Notes: generated by a model from the letters alone, not told the origin. A stretch of 14,198 nucleotides of DNA from Proteobacteria bacterium UBA5122 (GCA_002415485.1 DHYU01000053.1:397-14594), one strand, 5' to 3'. Shown: positions 1 through 7,542, counted from the first letter of the stretch. Translations and numbers: made by a program.

Positions 1-1457
1 ATCCAGCCCATATTCCATTTCATGCTGAAACCGAGGCCGCCAACATATACGGGGCGCGAGACCATTGGCCATGAGGTGGATTCCTCGGCCATGATCACGG
101 TGCCGGGGTGTAGTTGGTGGCTGGTCTCGTTTAGCTGGCGCAGAAACTGGATCGCATCCAAGTTCTCGCGACCGCCGTATTGATTGGGGACCCATTCGCC
201 TTCATTTCGCGAGTAGTCGAGGTAGAGCATTGAGGCAACGGCATCGACGCGCAGACCGTCGATGTGGAATTCATCCAGCCAGTAGAGTGCGCTGGAGACG
301 AGGAAGTTACGGACCTCGTTGCGGCCATAGTTAAAGATCAGTGTGCCCCAATCTTTGTGTTCGCCGAGACGAGGGTCGGCATGTTCGTACAGCGCGCTGC
401 CATCGAACAGGGCGAGGGCGTGGCGATCCTTGGGGAAGTGGCCGGGGGCCCAGTCGAGAAACACGCCGATTTCATGCTGATGGCAGTAGTCGACGAAATA
501 ACGAAAATCATCGGGCGTGCCGAAGCGGCTGGTCGGCGCATAGTAACCAGTGGTTTGATACCCCCAGGAGCCGTCAAACGGATGCTCGGTAACGGGCAGC
601 AGTTCGATATGGGTAAAGCCCAGTGCCTTGACGTAGTCGACCAGACGGTGCGCCAGCTCGCGATAGTTCAGGAACTGCCCTTGATCGTCCAGCTGCCAGG
701 AACCCAGATGAACCTCATAGATCGACATTGGGGCGTGCAGCCAATCCTGGGTGCGGCGCTTCTCCAGCCAGTGGCTGTCATGCCATGCATGCTGACCGTC
801 GCCGATGACGATGGATGCAGTCTTTGGGCGTTGCTCAAAGGCGCGGCCGTAGGGGTCGATCTTGACCAAGACCTCGCCGCTGTTACGATTGCGAATCTCA
901 AATTTATAAAGGGTGCCGATTGTCAGGCCGGGAATGAATAGCTCCCAGATCCCTGTGCCACCACGGACGCGCATCGGGTGACAGCGGCCATCCCAATCGT
1001 TGAAGTCGCCAACCACGCTGACGCGTTCCGCATTAGGTGCCCAGGTGGTAAACAATACACCTTCAACACTTTCGTGAACGCATGGGTGGGCGCCCATAAA
1101 ACGATAGGCGTGTCGATGATTGCCTTCGTTAAACAGGTGTAGATCAAAGTCACTGAGTGCGGGCGGAAAACTATAGGGGTCATACTGGGTATGCGTTTGT
1201 CCACTTTTGTCGCGCCAATTGAGCTGATAAGGGCGGTGGGCATCCAGTGTGGTGCCTTGCCATTCAAAAAGATCAGTACCTTCGATGCGCGTCAGTTCGA
1301 TATCACTGTCGGCGATGAACACCTGCTCTGCTCGTGGCAGAAAGACTCTAATCAATTGGCCATGTTCGTGTGGGTGTCGCCCTAATACGGCAAACGGATC
1401 GTGATGGCGGGCGTCAATAACGCGGAGCAAATCTTCAGACAGGCGCTGTGTTTTCAT
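1..1457 (-). CDS. glgB: 1,4-alpha-glucan branching enzyme GlgB (partial, C-terminus beyond the left edge)
   Basis: This enzyme cuts alpha-1,4 glucan chains and rejoins them through alpha-1,6 bonds, making the branches of glycogen in the cytoplasm. The frame is open from ATG 1457 to the window edge and gives the first 485 residues, so the C-terminal part of a roughly 730-residue protein is missing. An N-terminal segment of about 110 residues is followed by a CBM48 module (GDFNDWDG near residues 150-157) and a GH13 barrel entered at YEVHLGSW (247-254). The nucleophile lies in RVDAVASM at Asp405 and the acid/base in MAEES at Glu458, the same numbers as in E. coli GlgB, which points to the long GlgB type. 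The third catalytic Asp would be off the window. The ribosome site before ATG 1457 is weak (AGAAGTGA). The gene is divergent from glgC and shares its upstream region. Confidence 0.97.
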   Translation of the reverse strand, partial: MKTQRLSEDLLRVIDARHHDPFAVLGRHPHEHGQLIRVFLPRAEQVFIADSDIELTRIEGTDLFEWQGTTLDAHRPYQLNWRDKSGQTHTQYDPYSFPPALSDFDLHLFNEGNHRHAYRFMGAHPCVHESVEGVLFTTWAPNAERVSVVGDFNDWDGRCHPMRVRGGTGIWELFIPGLTIGTLYKFEIRNRNSGEVLVKIDPYGRAFEQRPKTASIVIGDGQHAWHDSHWLEKRRTQDWLHAPMSIYEVHLGSWQLDDQGQFLNYRELAHRLVDYVKALGFTHIELLPVTEHPFDGSWGYQTTGYYAPTSRFGTPDDFRYFVDYCHQHEIGVFLDWAPGHFPKDRHALALFDGSALYEHADPRLGEHKDWGTLIFNYGRNEVRNFLVSSALYWLDEFHIDGLRVDAVASMLYLDYSRNEGEWVPNQYGGRENLDAIQFLRQLNETSHQLHPGTVIMAEESTSWPMVSRPVYVGGLGFSMKWNMGW

Positions 1458-1634
1458 GGCATCACTTCTGTTGAGGTTGTAGTAAAAAGTAATCTACAAC
1501 AATAAGGAAATGATGATAGCATAACTACTGTAATGATAATCGCATGCGGGATAGGGGTTTGTATGCGGTTACGCTTAACTTAACGCGCGCGTGCCAATGT
1601 CGGCATGCAGCATAACCAAGGGAAGGTGAGTTTG
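1458..1634. promoter_or_regulatory. glgB-glgC divergent intergenic region
   Basis: This 177-bp non-coding stretch separates the divergent starts of glgB (ATG 1457) and glgC (ATG 1635), so it must hold promoters for both unless one is read from inside the other. It is AT-rich on the glgB side (about 1480-1540) and GC-richer near glgC. It contains a 7-bp inverted repeat (1476-1500) and an 8-bp palindrome, CGCATGCG (1541-1548). I could not find a convincing sigma70 -35/-10 pair in either direction, so no promoter position is given. Confidence 0.6.
1476..1500. repeat. Inverted repeat upstream of glgB
   Basis: GTTGTAG (1476-1482) and CTACAAC (1494-1500) are perfect 7-bp arms around an 11-base AT-rich loop. 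The element lies about 19 bp upstream of the glgB start codon. It could be an operator for a dimeric regulator or a hairpin in the glgB 5' untranslated RNA. No regulator can be assigned. Confidence 0.45.
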
Positions 1635-2900
1635 ATGTCTGGTGATGATTCCCGTTTTGTCAGCCGACTAACCAAAGATACTTTGGCATTGATCCTTGCT
1701 GGTGGGCGCGGCACCCGCCTCAAACAACTGACAACCTGGCGCGTAAAACCCGCAGTTCCTTTTGGCGGCAAGTTCAGAATTATCGATTTTCCGCTCTCCA
1801 ACTGCATCAACTCAGGCATACGCCGTGTAGGTGTGCTGACCCAATATAAGTCGCACTCGCTGATTCGCCATATCCAGCAAGGCTGGGGCTATTTTCGTGG
1901 GGAGTTCGGTGAGTTTGTCGAATTGCTGCCCGCACAGCAGCGTATCAACAATACCTGGTACGAGGGCACGGCAGACGCGATCTATCAAAACATCGATATT
2001 ATCCGCGCCCATGCCCCTGAATATGTATTGGTGCTGGCAGGGGATCATATCTACAAGATGGATTATGGTCCGATGTTGGCGCACCACGTGGAGAACGATG
2101 CAGATATGACCATCGGTTGTATCGAAGTGCCGCTGGAACAGGCCAAGGCATTTGGTGTGATGAGTGTTGATGCCGAAGGCCGTATCGTCGACTTTAACGA
2201 GAAACCCGCTCATCCACAATCAATCCCCGGCCAGCCGGATGTGGCTTTGGCGTCGATGGGGATCTATGTCTTTAACACGCGCTTCCTGTATGAACAGCTG
2301 ATCAAGGATGCGGATGACAAAAATTCATCGCATGACTTTGGCGGCGACATTATTCCGCGTGTGATCAAAAATTATCGTGTCTTTTCCTATAACTTTCGCG
2401 ATGTGCAAACCGGCGGTCAGGCCTATTGGCGTGACGTGGGCACAATCGATGCGTTCTGGGAGGCGAATATGGAACTGGTGTCCATTACGCCTGAGCTTAA
2501 TCTTTATGATGGCGACTGGCCGATTCGCACCTATCAGGAACAATTGCCGCCAGCGAAGTTTGTCTTTGACGACGACGGGCGCCGAGGCATGGCGGTCGAC
2601 TCGATGGTCTCGGGCGGCTGTTTGATCTCAGGGGCCTCGGTGCGCAAGTCATTATTATTTTCACATGTGCGCGTTCATTCTTATTCTGAAGTATCTGATT
2701 CGGTGATCTTGCCGAATGTCGATATTGGTCGTAACTGTCGGATCAAGAAGGCAGTGATCGATAAGGGATGTCATATTCCCGATGGTACAGTGATCGGTGA
2801 GAACCCAGCCGAAGATGCTAAGCGTTTCCATGTCAGTGAAAATGGTGTGGTGCTAGTCGTGCCAGAGATGTTGGGGCAAGAGTTGCACTATGTCCGGTAG
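1635..2900 (+). CDS. glgC: Glucose-1-phosphate adenylyltransferase (ADP-glucose pyrophosphorylase) GlgC
   Basis: GlgC makes ADP-glucose from ATP and glucose-1-phosphate, the committed and normally allosterically controlled step of bacterial glycogen synthesis. The product is 421 residues from ATG 1635. The nucleotide-binding motif LAGGRGTRL is at residues 21-29. PAVPFGGKFR carries Lys46, matching the E. coli activator-site Lys39. WYEGTADA (Tyr109) and EKPAHP (Lys190, matching the glucose-1-phosphate Lys195 of E. coli) follow, with a C-terminal left-handed beta-helix repeat region. Conservation of the activator-site lysine suggests sugar-phosphate activation as in enterics, but this is inference. 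ATG 1635 was chosen because GGAAGG lies just upstream (1621-1626); the in-frame ATG at 1605 would add 10 residues but has no ribosome site. The gene heads a rightward operon and overlaps the GH57 gene by 11 bp. Confidence 0.97.
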   Translation: MSGDDSRFVSRLTKDTLALILAGGRGTRLKQLTTWRVKPAVPFGGKFRIIDFPLSNCINSGIRRVGVLTQYKSHSLIRHIQQGWGYFRGEFGEFVELLPAQQRINNTWYEGTADAIYQNIDIIRAHAPEYVLVLAGDHIYKMDYGPMLAHHVENDADMTIGCIEVPLEQAKAFGVMSVDAEGRIVDFNEKPAHPQSIPGQPDVALASMGIYVFNTRFLYEQLIKDADDKNSSHDFGGDIIPRVIKNYRVFSYNFRDVQTGGQAYWRDVGTIDAFWEANMELVSITPELNLYDGDWPIRTYQEQLPPAKFVFDDDGRRGMAVDSMVSGGCLISGASVRKSLLFSHVRVHSYSEVSDSVILPNVDIGRNCRIKKAVIDKGCHIPDGTVIGENPAEDAKRFHVSENGVVLVVPEMLGQELHYVR

Positions 2901-4611
2901 AAGTCCGTTGAAGGTGGTGCTGTGCTGGCACATGCACCAACCAAATTATCTGGATCCTGTCACCGGCGAATACAAATTGCCTTGGACGTATCTGCACGCG
3001 ATCAAGGATTACGTCGACATGGCCGCCCATCTGGAGGCGGTGCCGCAGGCACGGGCGGTCGTCAATTTTGCGCCTATTCTGCTGGAGCAGATCGATGACT
3101 ATGCGCAGCAGGTCAGCGCCTTTCTCAAGCATAAATCATCACTGCGAGATCCACTGCTGGCGGCGCTGGCCAGTGCGGCATTACCAGCGGAAGCGGCTGA
3201 GCGCTCGACGCTGATTCGCCATTGTCTGCGCGTCAATCGTCAGACCGTGGTTCACCGCAATGTTGATTTTCGTCGTCTGGCTGAACTGGCTGATCACATG
3301 TTGGCGCGGCCGGACGAACTGGCTTATCTCAACGACCAGTTTTTGATCGATCTGCTGGTGTGGTACCACCTCGGTTGGCTGGGCGAAACCGTCCGTAGAC
3401 AAGATGCGCGCGTGCAGGCCTTGGTGGCCAAGGGCCACAACTTCACCATGCACGATCGCCATGAATTAGTGGTACTGATCGGTGAATTGCTGAATAGCGT
3501 CATTCCGCGTTATCGCAAGCTGGCGGAGTCCGGCCAGGTCGAGCTGTCGTTCACGCCCTATGCGCATCCGATCGTCCCGTTGTTGTTGGATATTCGCACT
3601 ACGTTTGATGCGATGCCCAACGCAACGATGCCGCTGTTGCAGGCGTATCCCGGCGGTGAGGCGCGTGCACGCTGGCATGTGCAAAAGGGTTTGGAAACCT
3701 TTGAACATTATTTTGGCTTTCGTCCGCAGGGGTGTTGGCCTTCGGAAGGCTCAGTCAGCGATGCAACGCTGGCCCTGTTGAGCGAGGAGGGTGTGCAGTG
3801 GGCCGCCAGTGGCGAGAATGTACTGCGCAACAGCCTGGCACGGCACAATCTTTACGGCGAGCTGGGTGAGCGGCAGTGTATCCACCGCCCTTACCGGGTG
3901 GCCGATGGTGATATCCACTGCTTTTTCCGCGACGATGGGCTGTCTGACCTGATTGGTTTTCATTATTCCAAGTGGAAGGCAGATGATGCAGTCTCCGATC
4001 TGATCCACCACCTCGGTAATATCGCCAACAACTGCTGTGCTGATGATTCCTGTTGTTGTCTGAGTGATACCATCGTGCCGATTATTCTCGATGGCGAAAA
4101 TGCCTGGGAATACTATCCCGAGAATGGCTATCACTTTTTGTCACAGCTCTATAGCCGCTTGGCGGCCCATCCAGAGATTGAATTGACCACCTTCAGTGCC
4201 TGTCTCGAAAACGGTGCCAAGGGCTTTAGTCTGCCAGGTGTCGTTGCGGGGAGTTGGGTGTATGGCACCTTTTCCACCTGGATCGGTGACCCCGATAAAA
4301 ACCGCGCCTGGGATATGCTGGGCGAGGCCAAACGTGTGTATGACTCGGTGATCGATAGCTTCGATGCGGAGGCGCAACGCGATCTGCAGCGGCAGCTGGC
4401 AATCTGCGAGGGCTCGGATTGGTTCTGGTGGTTCGGGGACTATAATCCGTCGGACGCGGTCAGCGACTTTGAGCGCCTCTATCGTCTGCAACTGTCGACC
4501 TTGTATCAAATGATGGAGCAGGAGGCGCCCGAATATCTGTCGCATACCTTCACCCATGGCGGCGGTAATCCTGCGGCGGGCGGCACGATGCGCCAAGGCT
4601 CGGGAGGGTAA
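2890..4611 (+). CDS. Glycoside hydrolase family 57 alpha-glucan enzyme (amylase/glucanotransferase type)
   Basis: GH57 enzymes act on alpha-1,4 (sometimes alpha-1,6) glucans by a retaining mechanism, as amylases, amylopullulanases, branching enzymes or 4-alpha-glucanotransferases. All five conserved regions are visible in 573 residues: HQP at 16-18; GCWPSE at 281-286; ASGENVL with the likely nucleophile Glu309; FRDDGLSDLIGF around 346-357, holding the candidate acid/base Asp (348 or 353); and LDGENAWEYY at 400-409. No signal peptide is seen, so the enzyme is probably cytoplasmic. It overlaps glgC by 11 bp and is followed at once by malQ, which implies translational coupling and a role on glycogen or maltooligosaccharides. 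The specificity cannot be read from the sequence. An unusual cluster of five cysteines (CCADDSCCC, residues 382-390) precedes the last conserved region. Confidence 0.93.
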   Translation: MSGRSPLKVVLCWHMHQPNYLDPVTGEYKLPWTYLHAIKDYVDMAAHLEAVPQARAVVNFAPILLEQIDDYAQQVSAFLKHKSSLRDPLLAALASAALPAEAAERSTLIRHCLRVNRQTVVHRNVDFRRLAELADHMLARPDELAYLNDQFLIDLLVWYHLGWLGETVRRQDARVQALVAKGHNFTMHDRHELVVLIGELLNSVIPRYRKLAESGQVELSFTPYAHPIVPLLLDIRTTFDAMPNATMPLLQAYPGGEARARWHVQKGLETFEHYFGFRPQGCWPSEGSVSDATLALLSEEGVQWAASGENVLRNSLARHNLYGELGERQCIHRPYRVADGDIHCFFRDDGLSDLIGFHYSKWKADDAVSDLIHHLGNIANNCCADDSCCCLSDTIVPIILDGENAWEYYPENGYHFLSQLYSRLAAHPEIELTTFSACLENGAKGFSLPGVVAGSWVYGTFSTWIGDPDKNRAWDMLGEAKRVYDSVIDSFDAEAQRDLQRQLAICEGSDWFWWFGDYNPSDAVSDFERLYRLQLSTLYQMMEQEAPEYLSHTFTHGGGNPAAGGTMRQGSGG

Positions 4612-6087
4612 GTGGTCGCGAAGCGGGCTCCCTTGGCAAAACGGCGTGCGGGCATCCTGCTGCATCCCAGCTCTCTTCCCGGTGATTTTGGTTTTGGTGA
4701 CTTCGGTCAGCATGCCTATCAGTTTGTAGACTTCCTCAATGCCAGCGGTATCGGCGTCTGGCAGATGTTGCCGCTGACGCCGACCCATGGTGATCTATCG
4801 CCCTATCAAGGCCTGTCGGTACATGCGGGCAATCCCCTGCTCATCAGTCTGGAAAAGCTGCAGCAAGAGGGCTGGCTCAAGGAGATCAAGTTCCGCGACC
4901 AGGAAGATCCGCTGCCCCAGCGCCTGCAACACATCCGTCTCGCGCGTCAGGGCTTTTGTCGGCACGCCAGTGATGCACAGCGTCAGGCCTTGAATGCCTT
5001 CGTTGAAGAGCATGGCGATTGGTTAAACGATTACGCCTTGTTTCAAAGCTTGCGCAAGCAGCATGGTCAGCGCCATTGGCTGGAGTGGCCAACAGCGCTG
5101 CGTGATCGTCAGCCCGAGGCCCTGGCTGAAGCGCGCAAGACGCTGGCCGATGAAATCCACTATTACGAATTCGAACAGTTCGTCTTTTTCAGCCAATGGC
5201 AGGCACTGCGTAGTCATGCCCGTCAGCGCGGCGTATTGATGTTTGGCGACATGCCGATCTTTGTCGCCCACGATAGTGCTGATGTCTGGGCGCAGCGTGA
5301 ATATTTTGCATTGGATGCAGACGGCAGGGCGACCACCGTTGCCGGTGTGCCGCCCGATTATTTTTCCGCGACAGGTCAGCGTTGGGGCAACCCGCATTAC
5401 CTGTGGTCACGCATGGCCGAAGATGATTACGCCTGGTGGCATCAACGCATGGATACCCAGCTCAAGCTGTTTGACTGGGTGCGCATCGACCACTTTCGCG
5501 GGTTTGAGGCCTACTGGGACATCCCGGCAACGGAAGAGACTGCCATCAATGGCCGTTGGATGCCTGGTCCTGGCGCGGCGCTGTTCAACAGTCTGCAAAA
5601 GCAGTTTCCTGATCTGCCGTTGATCGCAGAAGACCTGGGCATTATCACGCCCGAAGTCGATGCGCTGCGTCAGCAGTTCAAGATGCCTGGCATGAAGATC
5701 CTGCAGTTCGCCTTTGGCGGCGGCGCCGATAATCCCTATCTGTCGCACAATCACACCAAAGACAGCATCGTCTATACCGGGACCCACGACAACGACACCA
5801 CACTCGGTTGGTATCAAAGCCTGTCCGATGCGGTGAAGGTCGATGTGAATGAATATCTCGGCCAGCCTGGCGAAGAGATGCCGTGGAGTTTGATCCGCGC
5901 CGCCTATCGTTCCGTGGCGCAAGTCGCCATCGTACCGATGCAGGATGTGTTGGCACTGGATGGCGAGCATCGCATGAACGTCCCCGGTACGGCCGATGGT
6001 AACTGGCGCTGGCGATTTGAATGGTCGCAGGTTGAGGCCGGTCTGGCAGCGCGCTTAAAAGACCTGGCGCTACGCTATGGGCGTTAG
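4612..6087 (+). CDS. malQ: 4-alpha-glucanotransferase (amylomaltase) MalQ, GH77
   Basis: MalQ transfers alpha-1,4 glucan segments between maltooligosaccharides, releasing glucose or making longer chains. The 491-residue product has the length of the short, Thermus-type amylomaltases rather than the longer E. coli MalQ (about 690). Seen in order are GILLHPSSLPG near the N-terminus, GDMPIFVAHDSADVW, GVPPDYFSATGQRWGNPHY, VRIDHFRG with nucleophile Asp293, AEDLG with acid/base Glu340, and GTHDND with the transition-state Asp393. The start is GTG 4612, directly after the GH57 stop (TAAGTG), with GGGAGGG at 4602-4608 as ribosome site inside the end of the previous gene. It is the last gene of the rightward operon; its TAG overlaps the convergent DUF482 stop by 4 bp, and no terminator was found between them. 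Confidence 0.97.
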   Translation: MVAKRAPLAKRRAGILLHPSSLPGDFGFGDFGQHAYQFVDFLNASGIGVWQMLPLTPTHGDLSPYQGLSVHAGNPLLISLEKLQQEGWLKEIKFRDQEDPLPQRLQHIRLARQGFCRHASDAQRQALNAFVEEHGDWLNDYALFQSLRKQHGQRHWLEWPTALRDRQPEALAEARKTLADEIHYYEFEQFVFFSQWQALRSHARQRGVLMFGDMPIFVAHDSADVWAQREYFALDADGRATTVAGVPPDYFSATGQRWGNPHYLWSRMAEDDYAWWHQRMDTQLKLFDWVRIDHFRGFEAYWDIPATEETAINGRWMPGPGAALFNSLQKQFPDLPLIAEDLGIITPEVDALRQQFKMPGMKILQFAFGGGADNPYLSHNHTKDSIVYTGTHDNDTTLGWYQSLSDAVKVDVNEYLGQPGEEMPWSLIRAAYRSVAQVAIVPMQDVLALDGEHRMNVPGTADGNWRWRFEWSQVEAGLAARLKDLALRYGR

Positions 6088-7217
6088 CGCTTGAACGGCG
6101 ACTGTTCGTTGAGTTGATCTATTACCTGCGTCATATGCCGCTGCTCTCTTAAACAAAAATCATCCACCGCCTTTCTAAATCCGGGGTCTGCAATCCAATG
6201 CGCTGACCATGTCGCTGTCGGCAAAAAGCCACGCGCGATCTTGTGTTCACCTTGTGCGCCGGGTTCAAAGCCTTGTAGTCCTTCACGTAAACAATATTCC
6301 AGGCCCTGGTAATAACAGCATTCAAAATGCAGGCCCGGAATCTGTTCGCTGCAGCCCCAGTGGCGGCCGTAGAGGGTGGTGTCGCTGCGCAGGTTGAGGG
6401 CTACGGCGATGCAGTCGTCGTCACGATAGGCAAGCACGACCACAACTTGATCGGGCATTGTGTTACCGAGTGCCTCAAAGAAGGCCAGCGTCAGGCTCGG
6501 TTCACCCCATTTGCGATCGTAGAGTTCGCAATACAGTTGGTAAAACCGCTGCCACAACTCGGTAGTCATCTCATCACCGTGGCGAATCTCGATGCGCAGA
6601 CCAAACGTGGCCAGTTGCCGCCGCTCTTTGACGATGTTCTTGCGCTTGCGTGAACTGAAGTGACTCAGGTAGTGCTCGAAGTCGCGGTAGTCCTGGTTAT
6701 GCCAGTGATATTGGCAGCCTAGGCGCAGGCTTAGGTCATTGCGTTGTTTAAGTACTTTCAGGTCATCAGTCTCAGGGAATAGGCAGTGAAAGGACGACAG
6801 TTCCAACTGCTGCGCCAGTTGGATGCTGGCGTCGATCATCTGCTGGCGGATCGCGCTAGCGTCATAATCACCGGCAATCAGCAGCCGTTGGCCAGTCAGC
6901 GGTGTGAAGGGGACGGCGCACAGCAGTTTGGGATAGTAGGCCAGCCCATGGCGTTGGTAGGCCTCGGCCCAGCTCCAGTCGAACACAAACTCGCCATAGG
7001 AGTGGTATTTAATGTACTGCGGCGAGGCGGCGATCAGCTGCCCGTCATCAAATAGTGCCAGGTGGCACGGCGTCCAGCCGGTGTCGCCACCGACACAGCC
7101 GTGCTGCTCCAGCGCAAACAAAAACTCATGTTTGAGAAACGGATTGTTGTCTTGAACGAGGGCGTTCCAGGCTTCAGATGAAATATCGCTGAGACTGGTT
7201 AGGCGCTGGATGATCAT
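6084..7217 (-). CDS. GNAT-fold protein of the DUF482 / COG3146 family (FemAB-like acyltransferase)
   Basis: This family is annotated as GNAT N-acetyltransferase or 'peptidoglycan biosynthesis/recognition', related in fold to FemAB aminoacyl transferases; its substrate is not established. The product is 377 residues from ATG 7217. Family landmarks are SSRKRKNI (188-195) and FEPGAQGEHK (317-326), followed by a RGF.P segment typical of the C-terminal half. There is no signal peptide or membrane segment, so it should be cytoplasmic. An in-frame GTG at 7223 would add two residues; neither start has a strong ribosome site (GAG five bases before the ATG). Its TAA overlaps the convergent malQ stop by 4 bp. 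Only about 46 bp separate the start from the upstream terminator, so its promoter must overlap that space or it relies on read-through. Confidence 0.85.
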   Translation of the reverse strand: MIIQRLTSLSDISSEAWNALVQDNNPFLKHEFLFALEQHGCVGGDTGWTPCHLALFDDGQLIAASPQYIKYHSYGEFVFDWSWAEAYQRHGLAYYPKLLCAVPFTPLTGQRLLIAGDYDASAIRQQMIDASIQLAQQLELSSFHCLFPETDDLKVLKQRNDLSLRLGCQYHWHNQDYRDFEHYLSHFSSRKRKNIVKERRQLATFGLRIEIRHGDEMTTELWQRFYQLYCELYDRKWGEPSLTLAFFEALGNTMPDQVVVVLAYRDDDCIAVALNLRSDTTLYGRHWGCSEQIPGLHFECCYYQGLEYCLREGLQGFEPGAQGEHKIARGFLPTATWSAHWIADPGFRKAVDDFCLREQRHMTQVIDQLNEQSPFKR

Positions 7218-7220
7218 TGC

Positions 7221-7245
7221 CACTCAAAATCGAAAGATTCGAGTG
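7221..7245 (-). promoter_or_regulatory. Hairpin at the translation start of the DUF482 gene
   Basis: CACTC (7221-7225) pairs with GAGTG (7241-7245), and AATC (7228-7231) pairs with GATT (7236-7239) around a 4-base loop, giving a 9-bp stem with a small internal loop. In the leftward transcript the 3' arm contains the only Shine-Dalgarno-like GAG and the alternative GTG codon, a few bases before ATG 7217. It could mask the ribosome site, but the role is inferred and the stem is AU-rich. Confidence 0.35.
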
Positions 7246-7263
7246 TAGCGGGAAATTCGGGAT

Positions 7264-7344
7264 AAAAAAAAGCACGCATGGGAGGGGAGAAGTCTTAATA
7301 AGGGGGGGGAGGAGAGGAGGGTTAAGACTAGTCCCATGCGTGCT
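7264..7344 (-). terminator. Strong intrinsic terminator for leftward transcription (bat operon or a small RNA)
   Basis: Perfect outer arms AGCACGCATGGGA (7271-7283) and TCCCATGCGTGCT (7332-7344) enclose perfect inner arms AGTCTTAA (7291-7298) and TTAAGACT (7322-7329). This gives a 21-bp stem with a 2 x 7 base internal loop. In the leftward transcript the stem is followed directly by a run of seven U (7264-7270), the standard form of a Rho-independent terminator. It would end transcripts from batD or from a small RNA gene in the intergenic space. The 23-base loop (7299-7321) is a pure purine tract apart from its first base on the + strand, including eight consecutive G, and so is C/U-rich in the RNA. 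Confidence 0.85.
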
Positions 7345-7542
7345 GTAAGTTTGTGCTCACTATGAATTAAACACAGGAGCTATTTTGCTCCCAACGATCC
7401 ATAAATAAAAATAGAAAGTTTTTATTGTTTCCATTGTTAAATGTTTATAGGTTTGGGTATAACTAATCGCCCAGGCTATAACCGACTGAAATGCTTTGTT
7501 TTTTGAGTATTGGGTTTGTTAGCAGCTATCCGCCCAGGGCCG
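7345..7542 (-). other. Non-coding region downstream of batD (3' UTR or possible small RNA gene)
   Basis: About 200 bp lie between the batD stop and the terminator hairpin, with no convincing protein gene. The part from about 7395 to 7510 is clearly AT-rich compared with its neighbours. A 5-bp hairpin is present, GGAGC (7376-7380) with GCTCC (7387-7391). A 24-codon leftward open frame (7360-7434) has no ribosome site. No clear sigma70 promoter was recognised, so this may be the batD 3' untranslated region or the body of a small RNA ending at the terminator. Confidence 0.4.

Noticed and set aside
264..941. 225-codon + strand open frame opposite glgB
   Set aside because: It lies wholly over the well-supported glgB frame with its catalytic motifs, and its translation resembles no family I know.
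1605..1634. Upstream ATG start for glgC
   Set aside because: It has no ribosome site and would add only 10 residues; ATG 1635 has GGAAGG just upstream.
4141..4788. 215-codon leftward frame across the GH57/malQ junction
   Set aside because: It is antisense to two genes with catalytic motifs and is a composition artefact.
6088..6130. Short inverted repeat GAAC/GTTC after malQ as a terminator
   Set aside because: The stem is only 4 bp and no T run follows.
7264..7344. The same hairpin as a rightward terminator
   Set aside because: On the + strand no T run follows the stem; the U run fits only leftward transcription.
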